Source of the DNA: Stenotrophomonas rhizophila
GTDB taxonomy: Bacteria > Pseudomonadota > Gammaproteobacteria > Xanthomonadales > Xanthomonadaceae
NCBI RefSeq assembly: GCF_003751305.1
Contig: NZ_RJKV01000002.1
Span: forward strand, 496,001-560,000
Direction of reading: 5' to 3'
Length of the DNA stretch: 64,000 nucleotides
Shown: positions 1 to 8,280 of the stretch, one piece after another
Position numbering within the stretch: position 1 is the stretch's first letter
Layout: the number at the start of each line of letters is the position of its first letter
The notes under the pieces: generated by a model
What the model saw: the letters and a program-made list of their open reading frames with translations, nothing else
What the model was told of the DNA's origin: nothing
The model's database searches: none
Made by a program: the position numbers and the translations under genes

Positions 1-1055
1 GTCTGAATCTGGCGCGCCGCCGCCCGCTCGGCGTGGTCGGTGTGATTGCGCCGTTCAATTTTCCGCTGTATCTGGCCATGCGCGCCGTCGCCCCGGCACT
101 GGCGCTGGGCAATGCGGTGGTGCTCAAGCCCGATCCGCGTACCGCCGTGTGCGGTGGCTTCGTGATCGCACGCCTGTTCGAACTGGCTGGTCTGCCTGCT
201 GGCCTGCTCCATGTGTTGCCGGGCGATGGTGCGGCCGGTGCGGCGCTGACCAGTGACCCGAACATCGCGATGATCCAGTTCACCGGGTCCACCGGTGCCG
301 GGCGCAAGGTGGGTGAAGCGGCGGGTAAACACCTGAAGAAAGTGTCGCTGGAACTGGGCGGCAAGAACTCGCTGATCGTGCTCGACGATGCGGACATGGA
401 TCTGGCCATCGCCAACACGGCGTGGGGCGTCTACCTGCATCAGGGCCAGATCTGCATGGCCACCGGCCGCGTGCTGGTCCAGCGCAGCATCCATGCGCGC
501 TTCCTGGAAAAGCTGGTGGCCAAGGCGAAATCGCTCAAGGTCGGCAATCCGGCCGACGGCGAGGTGGCGATCGGGCCGTTGATCAATGCCCAGCAGCGCG
601 ACCACGCCGCGCGCATCGTCGCCGAGGCGCAGGCCGCCGGTGCCACCCTGGCCACCGGTGGTGGCTACAAGGATCTGTTCTTCGAGCCGACCGTGCTCAG
701 CGATGTGAGCCGCGACAACCCGGCTTTCCACGAAGAGATCTTCGCGCCGGTCGCGGTCGTGGTGCCGTTCGATACCGATGACGAGGCGGTGGAGCTGGCC
801 AACGACAGCGAGTACGGCCTGTCGATGGCGATCGTGTCCAGCAACGTGGGCCGCGCGCTGAAGCTGGGCGAACGGCTGCGCACCGGCCTGCTGCACATCA
901 ACGACCAGACCGTGAACGATGAGGTGATCAATCCCTTCGGTGGCGTTGGCGCCTCGGGCAACGGCACCAGCATCGGTGGCCCGTCCAACATCGACGAGTT
1001 CACCCAGTGGCAGTGGATGACCGTCAAGGGCGAAGCGCCCGCGTACCCGATCTGA
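1..1055 (+). CDS. Aldehyde dehydrogenase, benzaldehyde-dehydrogenase-like (5' truncated by window)
   Basis: NAD(P)-dependent oxidation of an aldehyde, probably aromatic, to the acid. The reading frame is open from position 3, so the N-terminus lies outside the window. Visible ALDH landmarks are the APFNFP stretch near the start, the cofactor-loop motif FTGSTGAG, the catalytic Glu in LELGGKN (codon 351-353) and the catalytic Cys in GQICMATGR (codon 453-455). The C-terminal NPFGGVGASG motif is intact. It ends 14 nt before a zinc alcohol dehydrogenase. That pairing is typical of benzyl alcohol to benzaldehyde to benzoate oxidation (XylB/XylC type). The aromatic substrate is inferred from sequence style and context; the ALDH fold is certain. 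Confidence 0.9.
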   Translation, partial: LNLARRRPLGVVGVIAPFNFPLYLAMRAVAPALALGNAVVLKPDPRTAVCGGFVIARLFELAGLPAGLLHVLPGDGAAGAALTSDPNIAMIQFTGSTGAGRKVGEAAGKHLKKVSLELGGKNSLIVLDDADMDLAIANTAWGVYLHQGQICMATGRVLVQRSIHARFLEKLVAKAKSLKVGNPADGEVAIGPLINAQQRDHAARIVAEAQAAGATLATGGGYKDLFFEPTVLSDVSRDNPAFHEEIFAPVAVVVPFDTDDEAVELANDSEYGLSMAIVSSNVGRALKLGERLRTGLLHINDQTVNDEVINPFGGVGASGNGTSIGGPSNIDEFTQWQWMTVKGEAPAYPI

Positions 1056-1069
1056 TCCAGGAGATTCTC

Positions 1070-2197
1070 ATGACCGCAACAGCAGAACTGCGCGACATCA
1101 CCGTGGCCGTGGTGCGCGAAAAAGAACAGCCCTTCACGATCGAGAAGGCGCGCATCCGTGGCCCGCAGGACGATGAAGTGCTGGTCCGCGTAGTCGCCAC
1201 CGGCCTGTGCCATACCGACCTGATCGTGCGAGACCAGTACTACCCCGTGCCGCTGCCGGCGGTGCTCGGCCATGAAGGCGCGGGCATCGTCGAAGCGCTC
1301 GGCCCGGGCGTGAAAGACCTCAAGGTGGGCGACCATGTCGTGCTGACCTACGGCGCCTGCGGTCACTGCAATCCCTGCAGCGGCGGCCACGGCGCCTACT
1401 GCAAGGATTTCTTCGGCCTGAACTTCGGTGGCGGTGCGCTGGACGGCTCCACCGCGATCCAGGACCCGGACGGCAACCCGCTGCACGATCACTTCTTCGC
1501 GCAGTCCTCGTTCGCTACCTACGCACTGAGCCGCGAAAACAACGCGATCAAGGTGCCCGACGATGCGCCGATCGAACTGCTCGGCCCGCTTGGCTGCGGC
1601 ATCCAGACCGGTGCCGGTGCGGTGATCAACTCGCTCAAGGTGACCGCCGGCAGCAGCTTCGCCAGCTTCGGTGCCGGCGCGGTCGGGCTGAGCGCGGTGA
1701 TGGCCGCACGCGTGGCCGGTGCGACGACCATCATCGCCATCGATGTGGTGCCTTCGCGCCTGGAGCTGGCCAAGGAACTGGGCGCCACGCACGTGATCAA
1801 CAGCCGCGAGGTCGATGTGGTTGAAGCGGTGCGCGGGATCACCGGCGGCGGCGCGAACTTCGCACTGGAATCCACCGGTCGTCCGGAGGTGCTCGCGCAG
1901 GGCATCGAGGCCCTCGGCGGGCTGGGGGTGATCGGCGTGGTAGGCGCGCCGAAGCTGGGCACCAAGGCCGAGTTCGACGTCAACAACCTGCTGCTCGGCG
2001 GACGCAGCATCCGTGGCATCGTCGAGGGCGACAGCGTGCCCAAAGTGTTCATTCCGCAGCTGGTGCAGCTGTATCAGCAGGGCCGCTTCCCGTTCGACAA
2101 GCTGGTCAAGTTCTACCCGCTGGATCAGATCAACCAGGCCGCCGAGGACAGCACCCGCGGTGTCACCCTCAAGCCGATCCTGACCATCGGCGGGTGA
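1070..2197 (+). CDS. Zinc-dependent alcohol dehydrogenase, aryl-alcohol-dehydrogenase-like
   Basis: A 375-aa medium-chain dehydrogenase that would oxidise a primary, probably aromatic, alcohol to the aldehyde used by the upstream ALDH. Catalytic-zinc ligands are in GLCHTD and GHEGAG. The structural-zinc cysteine cluster is CGHCNPCSGGHGAYC, and the Rossmann motif is GAGAVGLSAV near residue 200. I chose the ATG at 1070, preceded by CAGGAGA at 1058-1064. An in-frame ATG at 1007 lies inside the ALDH gene and lacks support. The two genes almost certainly form one transcript. Aryl-alcohol specificity is inference. Confidence 0.9.
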   Translation: MTATAELRDITVAVVREKEQPFTIEKARIRGPQDDEVLVRVVATGLCHTDLIVRDQYYPVPLPAVLGHEGAGIVEALGPGVKDLKVGDHVVLTYGACGHCNPCSGGHGAYCKDFFGLNFGGGALDGSTAIQDPDGNPLHDHFFAQSSFATYALSRENNAIKVPDDAPIELLGPLGCGIQTGAGAVINSLKVTAGSSFASFGAGAVGLSAVMAARVAGATTIIAIDVVPSRLELAKELGATHVINSREVDVVEAVRGITGGGANFALESTGRPEVLAQGIEALGGLGVIGVVGAPKLGTKAEFDVNNLLLGGRSIRGIVEGDSVPKVFIPQLVQLYQQGRFPFDKLVKFYPLDQINQAAEDSTRGVTLKPILTIGG

Positions 2198-2204
2198 AAC
2201 GGTC

Positions 2205-2230
2205 CGTCGCAGGCATGCATGCCTGCGACG
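2205..2230. repeat. 26-bp perfect palindrome
   Basis: Each 13-nt half, starting CGTCGCAGG, is the exact reverse complement of the other, with no spacer. It lies 8 nt after the alcohol dehydrogenase stop and 56 nt before the regulator start. It has no T-tract, so it is not a classical terminator. A dimeric-regulator operator or an extruding repeat are both possible. Confidence 0.85.
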
Positions 2231-2285
2231 ACGTACCAGTCAGCTTTGCGGGAGTAGGCTGTCGGTTCGAGGTGGAGATCGACCG

Positions 2286-3386
2286 ATGGCCGCGATGGTT
2301 CTGGAACAGCAGCAGGTATTGGCCGCCGCCCGTCAGCGTTTCGCCGAGGGCGGCGCGTTGATGGACAGCGTGGTCAGCCCGCCGGTGCAGCGCTCCTGGG
2401 AGCGCTCGCGCCAGGCCGGCGTGCAGCCGCGGCAGGAGCCGTACTACGCGCCTCTTGCCGCGGCTGCCATGCGCCTCGACGACCCTGCCGACCGCCGCCT
2501 CGCACGCTGTGTGCGCGAGGACATGGACCACCTCTGGGCCGCCTTCGGTGGCCGCCAATGGACCCTGTTCTGCGTCAACGCCGACGGCCTGGTCGTCGCC
2601 CAGCGCGAACATGGCCTGGCCGACGTGCCGGTGCTGCGCCCGATCCAGATCGGTCGCCGCCTGCGCGAGATCGACATCGGCACCACCGCACCGGCCTGCA
2701 GCCTGGCCGAAGACGCGCCCGCCTTGGTGCGCGGCAACGAGCACTATCTCGACCGCTTCGCCTCGGTGTTCTGCCTGAGCGTCCCGCTGCATGGGTTGGA
2801 TGGCGAAGTACTGGGCACACTGGACATCACCGGCACCGGCGAGCGCGATGCCGAGCTGTTGCACGGCTACTTCCGCCAGGCCGCGCTGTCGGCCGAGAAC
2901 CGCCTCATGCAGGACCACCGCCCCTGCCACCTGCTGGCCGTGCAACACGACACCCGCTGGCTGCACTCACCGCTGCAGGGCCTGCTGGCCATCGAAGAAG
3001 ACGGCCATGTGCGCGCCGCCAACCGCGTCGCCCGCCGCCTGTTCGGACTGCCGCGTCGCGGCCACTTGCCCGTTCTCACCCTGGACGGCCTGTTTGCCGG
3101 CGCCAGCCCCCACCAGCGCCGCCGCCTGCTGCAGAGCGGCCCTGCCCATCGCGTCCGCCTGGATGACGACACCGCCGTGCACGTGCAGTACCTGCGCGGA
3201 CCACTCGCACCGCATGCAAGCGTGAAGCTCGATGTGCAGCATGCCAACGCCACGAACGCATCACTGCGCGCGCAGAACACACAGCACGTCCGCGAGACCG
3301 TGGCCGCCCACCAGGGCAACGTCAGCGCCGCCGCACGTCAGCTCGGCATCTCACGCACCACCCTGTACAAGCTGATTCGCGCGTAA
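2286..3386 (+). CDS. AcoR-like transcriptional regulator lacking the AAA+ domain
   Basis: A 366-aa protein. The N-terminal two thirds resembles the AcoR/acetoin-activator sensor region: a GAF-type fold around residues 60-200, then a PAS-like stretch around 230-290. The last ~40 residues are a Fis-type helix-turn-helix containing GNVSAAARQLGISRTTLYKL. Full-length AcoR-type activators carry a ~240-aa sigma54-interacting AAA+ domain between these parts. Here there is no Walker A, no GAFTGA and no room for them, so it cannot remodel sigma54 polymerase in the usual way. It probably acts as a DNA-binding sensor for the adjacent alcohol/aldehyde oxidation genes, possibly by repression or with another factor. 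The start is supported by GGAG at 2274-2277; an in-frame ATG at 2295 is the alternative. Confidence 0.8.
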   Translation: MAAMVLEQQQVLAAARQRFAEGGALMDSVVSPPVQRSWERSRQAGVQPRQEPYYAPLAAAAMRLDDPADRRLARCVREDMDHLWAAFGGRQWTLFCVNADGLVVAQREHGLADVPVLRPIQIGRRLREIDIGTTAPACSLAEDAPALVRGNEHYLDRFASVFCLSVPLHGLDGEVLGTLDITGTGERDAELLHGYFRQAALSAENRLMQDHRPCHLLAVQHDTRWLHSPLQGLLAIEEDGHVRAANRVARRLFGLPRRGHLPVLTLDGLFAGASPHQRRRLLQSGPAHRVRLDDDTAVHVQYLRGPLAPHASVKLDVQHANATNASLRAQNTQHVRETVAAHQGNVSAAARQLGISRTTLYKLIRA

Positions 3387-3446
3387 TGACCAGCGCCCGG
3401 CGGTACATACGCCGGAAGCCGCATCTTTTCGATCTGCGCAACGAGG

Positions 3447-3470
3447 TTGCCGGCCACGGGCCGGCACTAC
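3447..3470 (-). repeat. SMAG-type palindrome (GTAG on the minus strand)
   Basis: Read on the minus strand it begins GTAGTGCCGGCC and folds back as GGCCGGCA. This is the architecture of the short GTAG-headed palindromes known from Stenotrophomonas. Confidence 0.75.
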
Positions 3471-3510
3471 CGCTTTGCTCGCCGATCCGGTGACGCATTG
3501 TCGGGGCGGC

Positions 3511-3613
3511 GGGTAGGGCCAGGCCTTGCCTGGACCATGAGCGGCATGGATGCCGCGACATGAGCCCCCATGGATGGGTTCACGGCGGGTCCGGGCAAGG
3601 CCTGGCCCTACCC
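3511..3613. repeat. Paired inverted GTAG repeat forming a long hairpin
   Basis: The left arm at 3511-3534 (GGGTAGGGCCAGGCC...) and the right arm at 3590-3613 are reverse complements at 23 of 24 positions. The arms are 55 nt apart. The interior holds further small hairpins, for example GCGGCAT/ATGCCGC at 3541-3556. It lies between the regulator and the convergent yajQ gene. The 3387-3671 gap holds nothing else beyond this and the 3447-3470 element. Confidence 0.85.
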
Positions 3614-3671
3614 GACGCAGCGCGCCAGCAATGAATCGCCAGCGCTTTTCGCTACAGTCCTTCGGCCAAGA

Positions 3672-4154
3672 TCAATCGCGGAAATTATCGAACTGCAGCG
3701 GCACCTCGAACGTCTCCTTCCGCAACAGCGCCATCGCATCCTGCAGATCATCGCGCTTCTTGCCCGTCACCCGCAGCTTGTCGCCATTGATCTGACTGTC
3801 CACCTTCAACTTGGCCTCCTTGATCTTCGCCGCGATCTTCTTGGCCACCTTCTGCTCGATCCCCTGCTTGACCGTGATCTTCTGCCGCGCGCCGGCCAGA
3901 TTCGACTCGATATCACCGAACTCCAGGCACGCCGCATCGATCTTCCGCGCCGTCAGGCGCTGACGCAGGATGTCCGTCATCTGCTGCAACTGGAAATCGC
4001 TCGGTGCGGACTGACTGATCACGCTGTCTTCCAGCACGTACTTGGCGTCCACCCCCTTGAAATCGAAGCGCGTGGACAGCTCGCGGTTGGCCTGGTCGAC
4101 CGCATTGGTCAGCTCGTGGGTGTCGACTTCGGAAACGACGTCAAAAGAGGGCAT
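3672..4154 (-). CDS. yajQ: YajQ family cyclic-di-GMP-binding protein
   Basis: A 160-aa cytoplasmic protein of the YajQ/UPF0234 family, full length, starting MPSFDVVSEVD. Family members bind nucleotides; in Xanthomonas a member binds cyclic di-GMP and affects virulence gene expression. The typical FDFKG motif near residue 34 and the C-terminal KKRDDLQDAMALLR segment are present. The start is set by GGAG about 8 nt upstream on the minus strand. Further upstream, TAGAAT (complement of 4187-4192) could serve as a -10. It is divergent from the EamA transporter. Confidence 0.95.
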   Translation of the reverse strand: MPSFDVVSEVDTHELTNAVDQANRELSTRFDFKGVDAKYVLEDSVISQSAPSDFQLQQMTDILRQRLTARKIDAACLEFGDIESNLAGARQKITVKQGIEQKVAKKIAAKIKEAKLKVDSQINGDKLRVTGKKRDDLQDAMALLRKETFEVPLQFDNFRD

Positions 4155-4222
4155 GGGGAGAACTCCAACGGGTGAATGCCCCATTCTAACCAACCCGCCA
4201 TGGACGGCCCGTCCCCGGCGGC

Positions 4223-4228
4223 GATAAT
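4223..4228 (+). promoter_or_regulatory. -10-like GATAAT, putative leaderless start
   Basis: GATAAT lies 5 nt before the ATG of the EamA transporter, and no Shine-Dalgarno sequence is visible. The geometry predicts transcription starting at or beside the start codon. Confidence 0.5.
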
Positions 4229-4233
4229 GGGCC

Positions 4234-5130
4234 ATGAACACCCAACGCTCCCCCTCCCGCGCCGTTGCCTGGATGCTGATGGCCGTGGCCTGCTTCTCGC
4301 TGATGGATGCCGGCATGAAGCAGCTGGCCACCAGCTACCCCACCCTGCAGGTCACCTTCCTTCGCGGCGCGGCCTCGCTGCCGTTCGTGCTGGTCTGGGT
4401 GCTGGCCACCGCCGGCCCGCGTTCGCTGGTGCCCAAGCGCTGGGTCCTGCACCTGCTGCGCGGCGTGCTCGGCATGGCGATGATCGGCTGCTTCGTGTAC
4501 GCCCTGCGCAGCCTGCCGCTGTCCACGGCCTACACCATCTATTTCGTTGCCCCGTTGCTGATTGCCGCGCTGTCGGTGCCCCTGCTCGGGGAGAAGGTCG
4601 GCCCGCGCCGCTGGATCGCCATCGGGATCGGCCTGGTGGGCGTGCTGGTCGTGCTGCGGCCCGGCGTCGGCGGCTTCATCTCGCTGCCCGGGCTGATGGT
4701 CCTGCTGGCTGCGACCGCCTACGCACTGGCCGCGATCACGGTCAGCATGCTGACCCGCACCGACACCCCCCAGTCGATGGTGGTGTGGTTCCTGGTGATC
4801 ATGGCCGTCGGCGCGGGTCTGCTGGCGATCCCCGACTGGCGGCCACTGCAGCTGGGCCATGCCGCGCTGATCGCCGGCATGGGCCTGGCCGGGGCAGGGG
4901 GGCAGGTGGCCCTGACCCGCGCCTTCCAGCTGGGCGAAGCCTCCATGATCGCCCCCCTCGAGTACACCGGGCTGGTCTGGGTGATCGGCTGGGATCTGCT
5001 GTTCTGGGGCGCGCTGCCCGACTCGGTCACCTGGCTGGGCGCGGCGATCATCGTGGCCTCCGGCCTGTACCTGCTGCACCGGGAGCGGGTCCGCCAGATC
5101 CAACCGCCCAGACCGCTGGACCACCCCTGA
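4234..5130 (+). CDS. DMT-superfamily (EamA) transporter
   Basis: A 298-aa inner-membrane protein with about ten hydrophobic segments in two homologous EamA halves, the standard size for drug/metabolite exporters. Segments such as LLRGVLGMAMIGCFVYALRS and the second-half TRAFQLGEASMIAPLEYTGL, with its conserved acidic/proline pattern, mark the two repeats. The substrate cannot be told from sequence. It is divergent from yajQ. No Shine-Dalgarno is visible; GATAAT 5 nt upstream suggests a leaderless mRNA. Confidence 0.88.
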   Translation: MNTQRSPSRAVAWMLMAVACFSLMDAGMKQLATSYPTLQVTFLRGAASLPFVLVWVLATAGPRSLVPKRWVLHLLRGVLGMAMIGCFVYALRSLPLSTAYTIYFVAPLLIAALSVPLLGEKVGPRRWIAIGIGLVGVLVVLRPGVGGFISLPGLMVLLAATAYALAAITVSMLTRTDTPQSMVVWFLVIMAVGAGLLAIPDWRPLQLGHAALIAGMGLAGAGGQVALTRAFQLGEASMIAPLEYTGLVWVIGWDLLFWGALPDSVTWLGAAIIVASGLYLLHRERVRQIQPPRPLDHP

Positions 5131-5159
5131 GCCGGCCCGGGTGGGCCATGACGCCGCCT

Positions 5160-5165
5160 TATAAT
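5160..5165 (+). promoter_or_regulatory. Consensus -10 TATAAT upstream of metNI
   Basis: A perfect TATAAT would give a ~90-nt leader before metN. The leader contains a 7-bp hairpin (GCGCGGG at 5192-5198 with CCCGCGC at 5209-5215). No good -35 is visible. I could not match the leader to a known SAM riboswitch class. Confidence 0.45.
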
Positions 5166-5262
5166 CAAACGGAATATGATTCGATCCTGCCGCGCGGGCC
5201 AAGGCCGTCCCGCGCTGGTAGGCTGCACGCCCCCTCCCGTCGATGCCCCGGTTGACCGCGAA

Positions 5263-6270
5263 GTGATCGAGTTCCAGCGCCTGCACAAATCCTATGCCGT
5301 CGGCGGCCGCGCGATTGCCGCGCTGCAGCCGCTGGATCTGACCATCGAGGCCGGCGAAGTGTTCGGCATCATCGGCCATTCCGGCGCGGGCAAATCGACC
5401 CTGATCCGGCTGATCAACCGGCTGGAGGAGCCCACCGGCGGCCGCCTGCTGATCAATGGCGAGGATGTCACCGCGCTCGATGCCGAGGGTCTGCGCGTGC
5501 TGCGCCGGAAAATCGGCATGATCTTCCAGCACTTCAACCTGCTCTCGTCGCGCACGGTGGCCTCCAACGTCGCCTTCCCGCTGGAGCTGGCGGGGACGCC
5601 GCGGGCGGAGATCGACGCGCGCGTCAACGAACTGCTGCATACCGTCGGCCTGGAAGCGCACGCCAACAAGTACCCGGCGCAGCTGTCCGGTGGCCAGAAG
5701 CAGCGCGTCGGCATCGCCCGCGCCCTGGCCACCCGCCCGCAGATCCTGCTGTGCGATGAGGCCACCAGCGCACTGGACCCGCAGACCACCGCCTCGGTGC
5801 TCAAACTGCTCGGCAAGATCAACCGCGAGCTGGGCCTGACCATCGTGCTGATTACCCACGAGATGGACGTGATCCGCCGTGTCTGCGACCGCGTTGCGGT
5901 GCTCGATGCCGGCCACCTGGTCGAGACCGGCCCGGTCACCGAGGTGTTCCTGCACCCGCAGCACCCGACCACCCGCCGCTTCGTGAGCGAGTCCGAACAG
6001 GTGGACGAGGGCGAGCTGCACAAGGACTTCGAGGCCGTCGCCGGGCGCATCGTGCGCCTGACCTTCCTTGGCGCGGACACCTACGAACCGCTGCTGGGGC
6101 GCATCGCGCGCGAGACCGGCGTGGACTACAACATCCTGTCCGGCCGTATCGACCGGATCAAGGACACCCCGTATGGCCAGTTGACCGTGTCGCTGGTCGG
6201 GGGCGACGTGCAGGCCGCACAGGCCGGCTTTGTCGCTGCCGGTGTCCACCTTGAGGAGCTGCGCCGATGA
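5263..6270 (+). CDS. metN: Methionine ABC transporter ATP-binding protein
   Basis: A 335-aa ATPase of the D/L-methionine importer. Walker A is GHSGAGKST, the signature is LSGGQKQR, Walker B is [12 protein letters not shown], and the switch His is in LITHEMD. The C-terminal ~100 residues, after SESEQVDEG, form the regulatory NIL domain that binds methionine and inhibits transport. I chose the GTG at 5263, giving [11 protein letters not shown], because this matches the family N-terminus; an in-frame ATG at 5176 would add 29 low-quality residues. metI starts inside its stop codon (ATGA overlap). Confidence 0.93.
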   Translation: MIEFQRLHKSYAVGGRAIAALQPLDLTIEAGEVFGIIGHSGAGKSTLIRLINRLEEPTGGRLLINGEDVTALDAEGLRVLRRKIGMIFQHFNLLSSRTVASNVAFPLELAGTPRAEIDARVNELLHTVGLEAHANKYPAQLSGGQKQRVGIARALATRPQILLCDEATSALDPQTTASVLKLLGKINRELGLTIVLITHEMDVIRRVCDRVAVLDAGHLVETGPVTEVFLHPQHPTTRRFVSESEQVDEGELHKDFEAVAGRIVRLTFLGADTYEPLLGRIARETGVDYNILSGRIDRIKDTPYGQLTVSLVGGDVQAAQAGFVAAGVHLEELRR

Positions 6271-6956
6271 TCCTGGCTACCGCAGGCGGGTTCTTCCGCC
6301 ATCTCGACGCCGGCAAATGGGCTGATATCGGCCAGGCCACGCTGGATACCCTGCTGATGCTCGGCGGCTCGCTGCCGCTGACCCTGCTGATCGGCCTGCC
6401 GCTGGGCGTGCTGCTGTTCCTGACCGGCTCGCCGCAGCTGCACCGCAAGCCGGTGCTGTATGGCGCGCTCGCGCTGCTGGTGAACCTGCTGCGTTCGGTC
6501 CCCTTCATCATCCTGATGATCGTGCTGATCCCGCTCACCCTGTGGATGATGGGTACCTCGCTCGGCGTCCGCGGTGCGATCGTGCCGCTGGTGATCGGCG
6601 CGGCGCCGTTCTATGCGCGCCTGGTCGAAACCGCGCTGCGCGAAGTGGACCGCGGCGTGATCGAAGCCACCCAGGCGATGGGCGCGACCACCTGGCAGCT
6701 GGTCACCCGGGTGCTGCTGCCTGAAGCGCGGCCTGGCCTCATCGCTGGCGCCACCGTCACCGTGATCGCCCTGATCGGCTTCACCGCGATGGGCGGTGCG
6801 ATCGGCTCGGGTGGCCTGGGTGACCTGGCGTTCCGCGACGGCTATCAGCGTTCGCATACCGACGTGGCCCTGGTCACCGTGGTGCTGCTGCTGGTGCTGG
6901 TACAGATTCTGCAGATGATCGGCGACCGCCTGGTGGGGCATTACAGCCGGAAGTAA
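6267..6956 (+). CDS. metI: Methionine ABC transporter permease
   Basis: A 229-aa inner-membrane permease with about five membrane segments. The EAA-loop motif that docks on MetN reads [14 protein letters not shown] near residue 135. It overlaps metN by 4 nt, so the two are translationally coupled. The usual third gene, the lipoprotein MetQ, is not downstream; the next 150 bp hold a SMAG repeat and an unrelated remnant. A substrate-binding partner must be encoded elsewhere if the transporter works. Confidence 0.93.
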   Translation: MILATAGGFFRHLDAGKWADIGQATLDTLLMLGGSLPLTLLIGLPLGVLLFLTGSPQLHRKPVLYGALALLVNLLRSVPFIILMIVLIPLTLWMMGTSLGVRGAIVPLVIGAAPFYARLVETALREVDRGVIEATQAMGATTWQLVTRVLLPEARPGLIAGATVTVIALIGFTAMGGAIGSGGLGDLAFRDGYQRSHTDVALVTVVLLLVLVQILQMIGDRLVGHYSRK

Positions 6957-6959
6957 CCG

Positions 6960-6984
6960 GTAGGTACCGACCATTGGTCGGTAC
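6960..6984 (+). repeat. SMAG-type palindrome
   Basis: GTAG followed by GTACCGACC, the loop ATT and GGTCGGTAC: a perfect 9-bp stem. It begins 4 nt after the metI stop and directly abuts the antitoxin-like remnant at 6988. Confidence 0.85.
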
Positions 6985-6987
6985 GCC

Positions 6988-7095
6988 ATCCTCGACGCCG
7001 CGTCGTGGCTGGCCCTCCAGGCCGAGTACGATCTGAAGACGCTGCCGACCCGGCAGGAAATCGAGCGCAGGGTGCAGCCGCGCGAGGCGCCCTGA
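6988..7095 (+). pseudogene. C-terminal remnant resembling a HigA-type antitoxin
   Basis: An open stretch of 35 codons ending in TGA, with no start codon of its own. It contains ASWLALQAEYDL, typical of the C-terminus of HigA/XRE-family antitoxins (xxWLxLQxxYDL), then TRQEIERRVQPREAP. The DNA-binding N-terminal part is absent, and a SMAG repeat sits at the break. I infer decay of a toxin-antitoxin locus; homology is from motif recognition only. Confidence 0.5.
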
Positions 7096-7104
7096 CCGCC
7101 GCCC

Positions 7105-7716
7105 TTATCGGACGTTCGGCACTTCAAAGCCCAGCCGGTCCACCTGCTCGGGGTGCTGCGGCACGCGCTTGAGCTTGTCGGTGTTGACCCCGTAATCGTC
7201 ACGCAGGCGGGTGGCGAGCTCCTTGTAGAGCTCCTTGTCCATGTCCGGCTGGCGCGCGAACACCCAGGCCATCTCGCGGCCCGGGTAGCCGAGCATCGCC
7301 CACGAATAATCCGGCGCGACTTCCAGCACGCGGGTGTGGGTCGGCACGACCTTGTAGAACCAGGTGCGCCAGTTGTGGTTGCCGCTCTTTTCGTCCACTG
7401 AAGCGCGCACCGTCAGCTCCTGCAGCGGTTCGGAGAAGCCGTTGCGGTAGCGGTAGGTGATGGACACTTTCTGGTCGCCACGCAGGCGGAATTCGTTGAC
7501 GCTGGCGACGTGGCCGCGTTCGATGGGATTCGGCACCCGGCCGATCACATACCAGGTGCCCATGAAACGCTGCAGGTCGATCGGCGCACCGGCGCTGTCG
7601 ACGGCGACCGGGGTCGGCGCGGGTTCCGGCTTGGTCTCATGGCGGAACGCACAGGCAGACAGCAATGCCATCGAGGAGACCAACAGGACAGCGCGAAGCG
7701 GGCGGTTCGAAGACAT
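7105..7716 (-). CDS. Lipocalin family outer-membrane lipoprotein (Blc-like)
   Basis: A 203-aa predicted lipoprotein with a signal peptide ending in lipobox LLSAC. The lipocalin signature FMGTWYVIGRVPN follows shortly after, and the barrel-closing YSWAMLGYPGREMAWVFARQ is present, as in bacterial Blc. Blc proteins bind fatty acids or lysophospholipids at the outer membrane under stress. I chose the start giving MSSNRPLRAVLLVSS because it yields a clean signal peptide; upstream in-frame starts would add an Arg/Pro-rich extension. Confidence 0.9.
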   Translation of the reverse strand: MSSNRPLRAVLLVSSMALLSACAFRHETKPEPAPTPVAVDSAGAPIDLQRFMGTWYVIGRVPNPIERGHVASVNEFRLRGDQKVSITYRYRNGFSEPLQELTVRASVDEKSGNHNWRTWFYKVVPTHTRVLEVAPDYSWAMLGYPGREMAWVFARQPDMDKELYKELATRLRDDYGVNTDKLKRVPQHPEQVDRLGFEVPNVR

Positions 7717-7913
7717 GCGGCGGGTGGCTCCAGTGGCTGGCAGAGGCATGGTGGGTGGGACAGCGGAGAACGTCAATGGCGGCGCAGCGGTTGCGTGACC
7801 GATTCACACTGACGCGACACCGGCGACCCTTCCGACACCGTGCCGTACAAGGTCGCAGCCCTTGAGATGGCGGCGCGGCAAGGTGACGCATCACTTTCGC
7901 ACGGAGCTGTGTC

Positions 7914-8246
7914 ATGACCCTGTCGTCTTCCCCGCGTTTGTCCGACCGTCCGGATCCCCGGGTGCTGCGTTGCGTCAGGCAGGTTGCCCTCGCCGGGATG
8001 GCCCTGGTCCTGGTCTGGCCGGCCGCGCGGGGGCATAGCGAGTGGATCGGCTGGCTGCCGATGTGGCTGATCGGCATGCCGCTGATGGCCTGGTGGAGCC
8101 TGCATCGCTTCCGCCTGCCGCTGGCCGGCCTGCTCAACCGGACCGCCCGCCGCCGCCGCGGGCCGCAGGCCCTGCGCCGGCGGCGCCCGCTGGTGCGTCC
8201 GGCGCGGCCTGACCTTCGACACGTGAGCCGCGGCCAGCCGGTGTGA
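7914..8246 (+). CDS. Small predicted membrane protein, unknown function
   Basis: 110 aa with two hydrophobic stretches (about residues 23-38 and 44-60) followed by a very Arg-rich tail (RTARRRRGPQALRRRR). It looks like a small inner-membrane protein with a basic cytoplasmic tail. GGAG at 7901-7904 supports the ATG at 7914. I do not recognise the family, and the Arg-rich tail could reflect GC bias. Confidence 0.5.
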   Translation: MTLSSSPRLSDRPDPRVLRCVRQVALAGMALVLVWPAARGHSEWIGWLPMWLIGMPLMAWWSLHRFRLPLAGLLNRTARRRRGPQALRRRRPLVRPARPDLRHVSRGQPV

Positions 8247-8280
8247 TAGCGTCCCAAGGCTATGAACGCCTGGAGCTGCA

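Noticed and set aside
4186..6249. Open frame of ~687 codons on the minus strand
   Set aside because: Antisense to the EamA transporter and metN; no recognisable domain.
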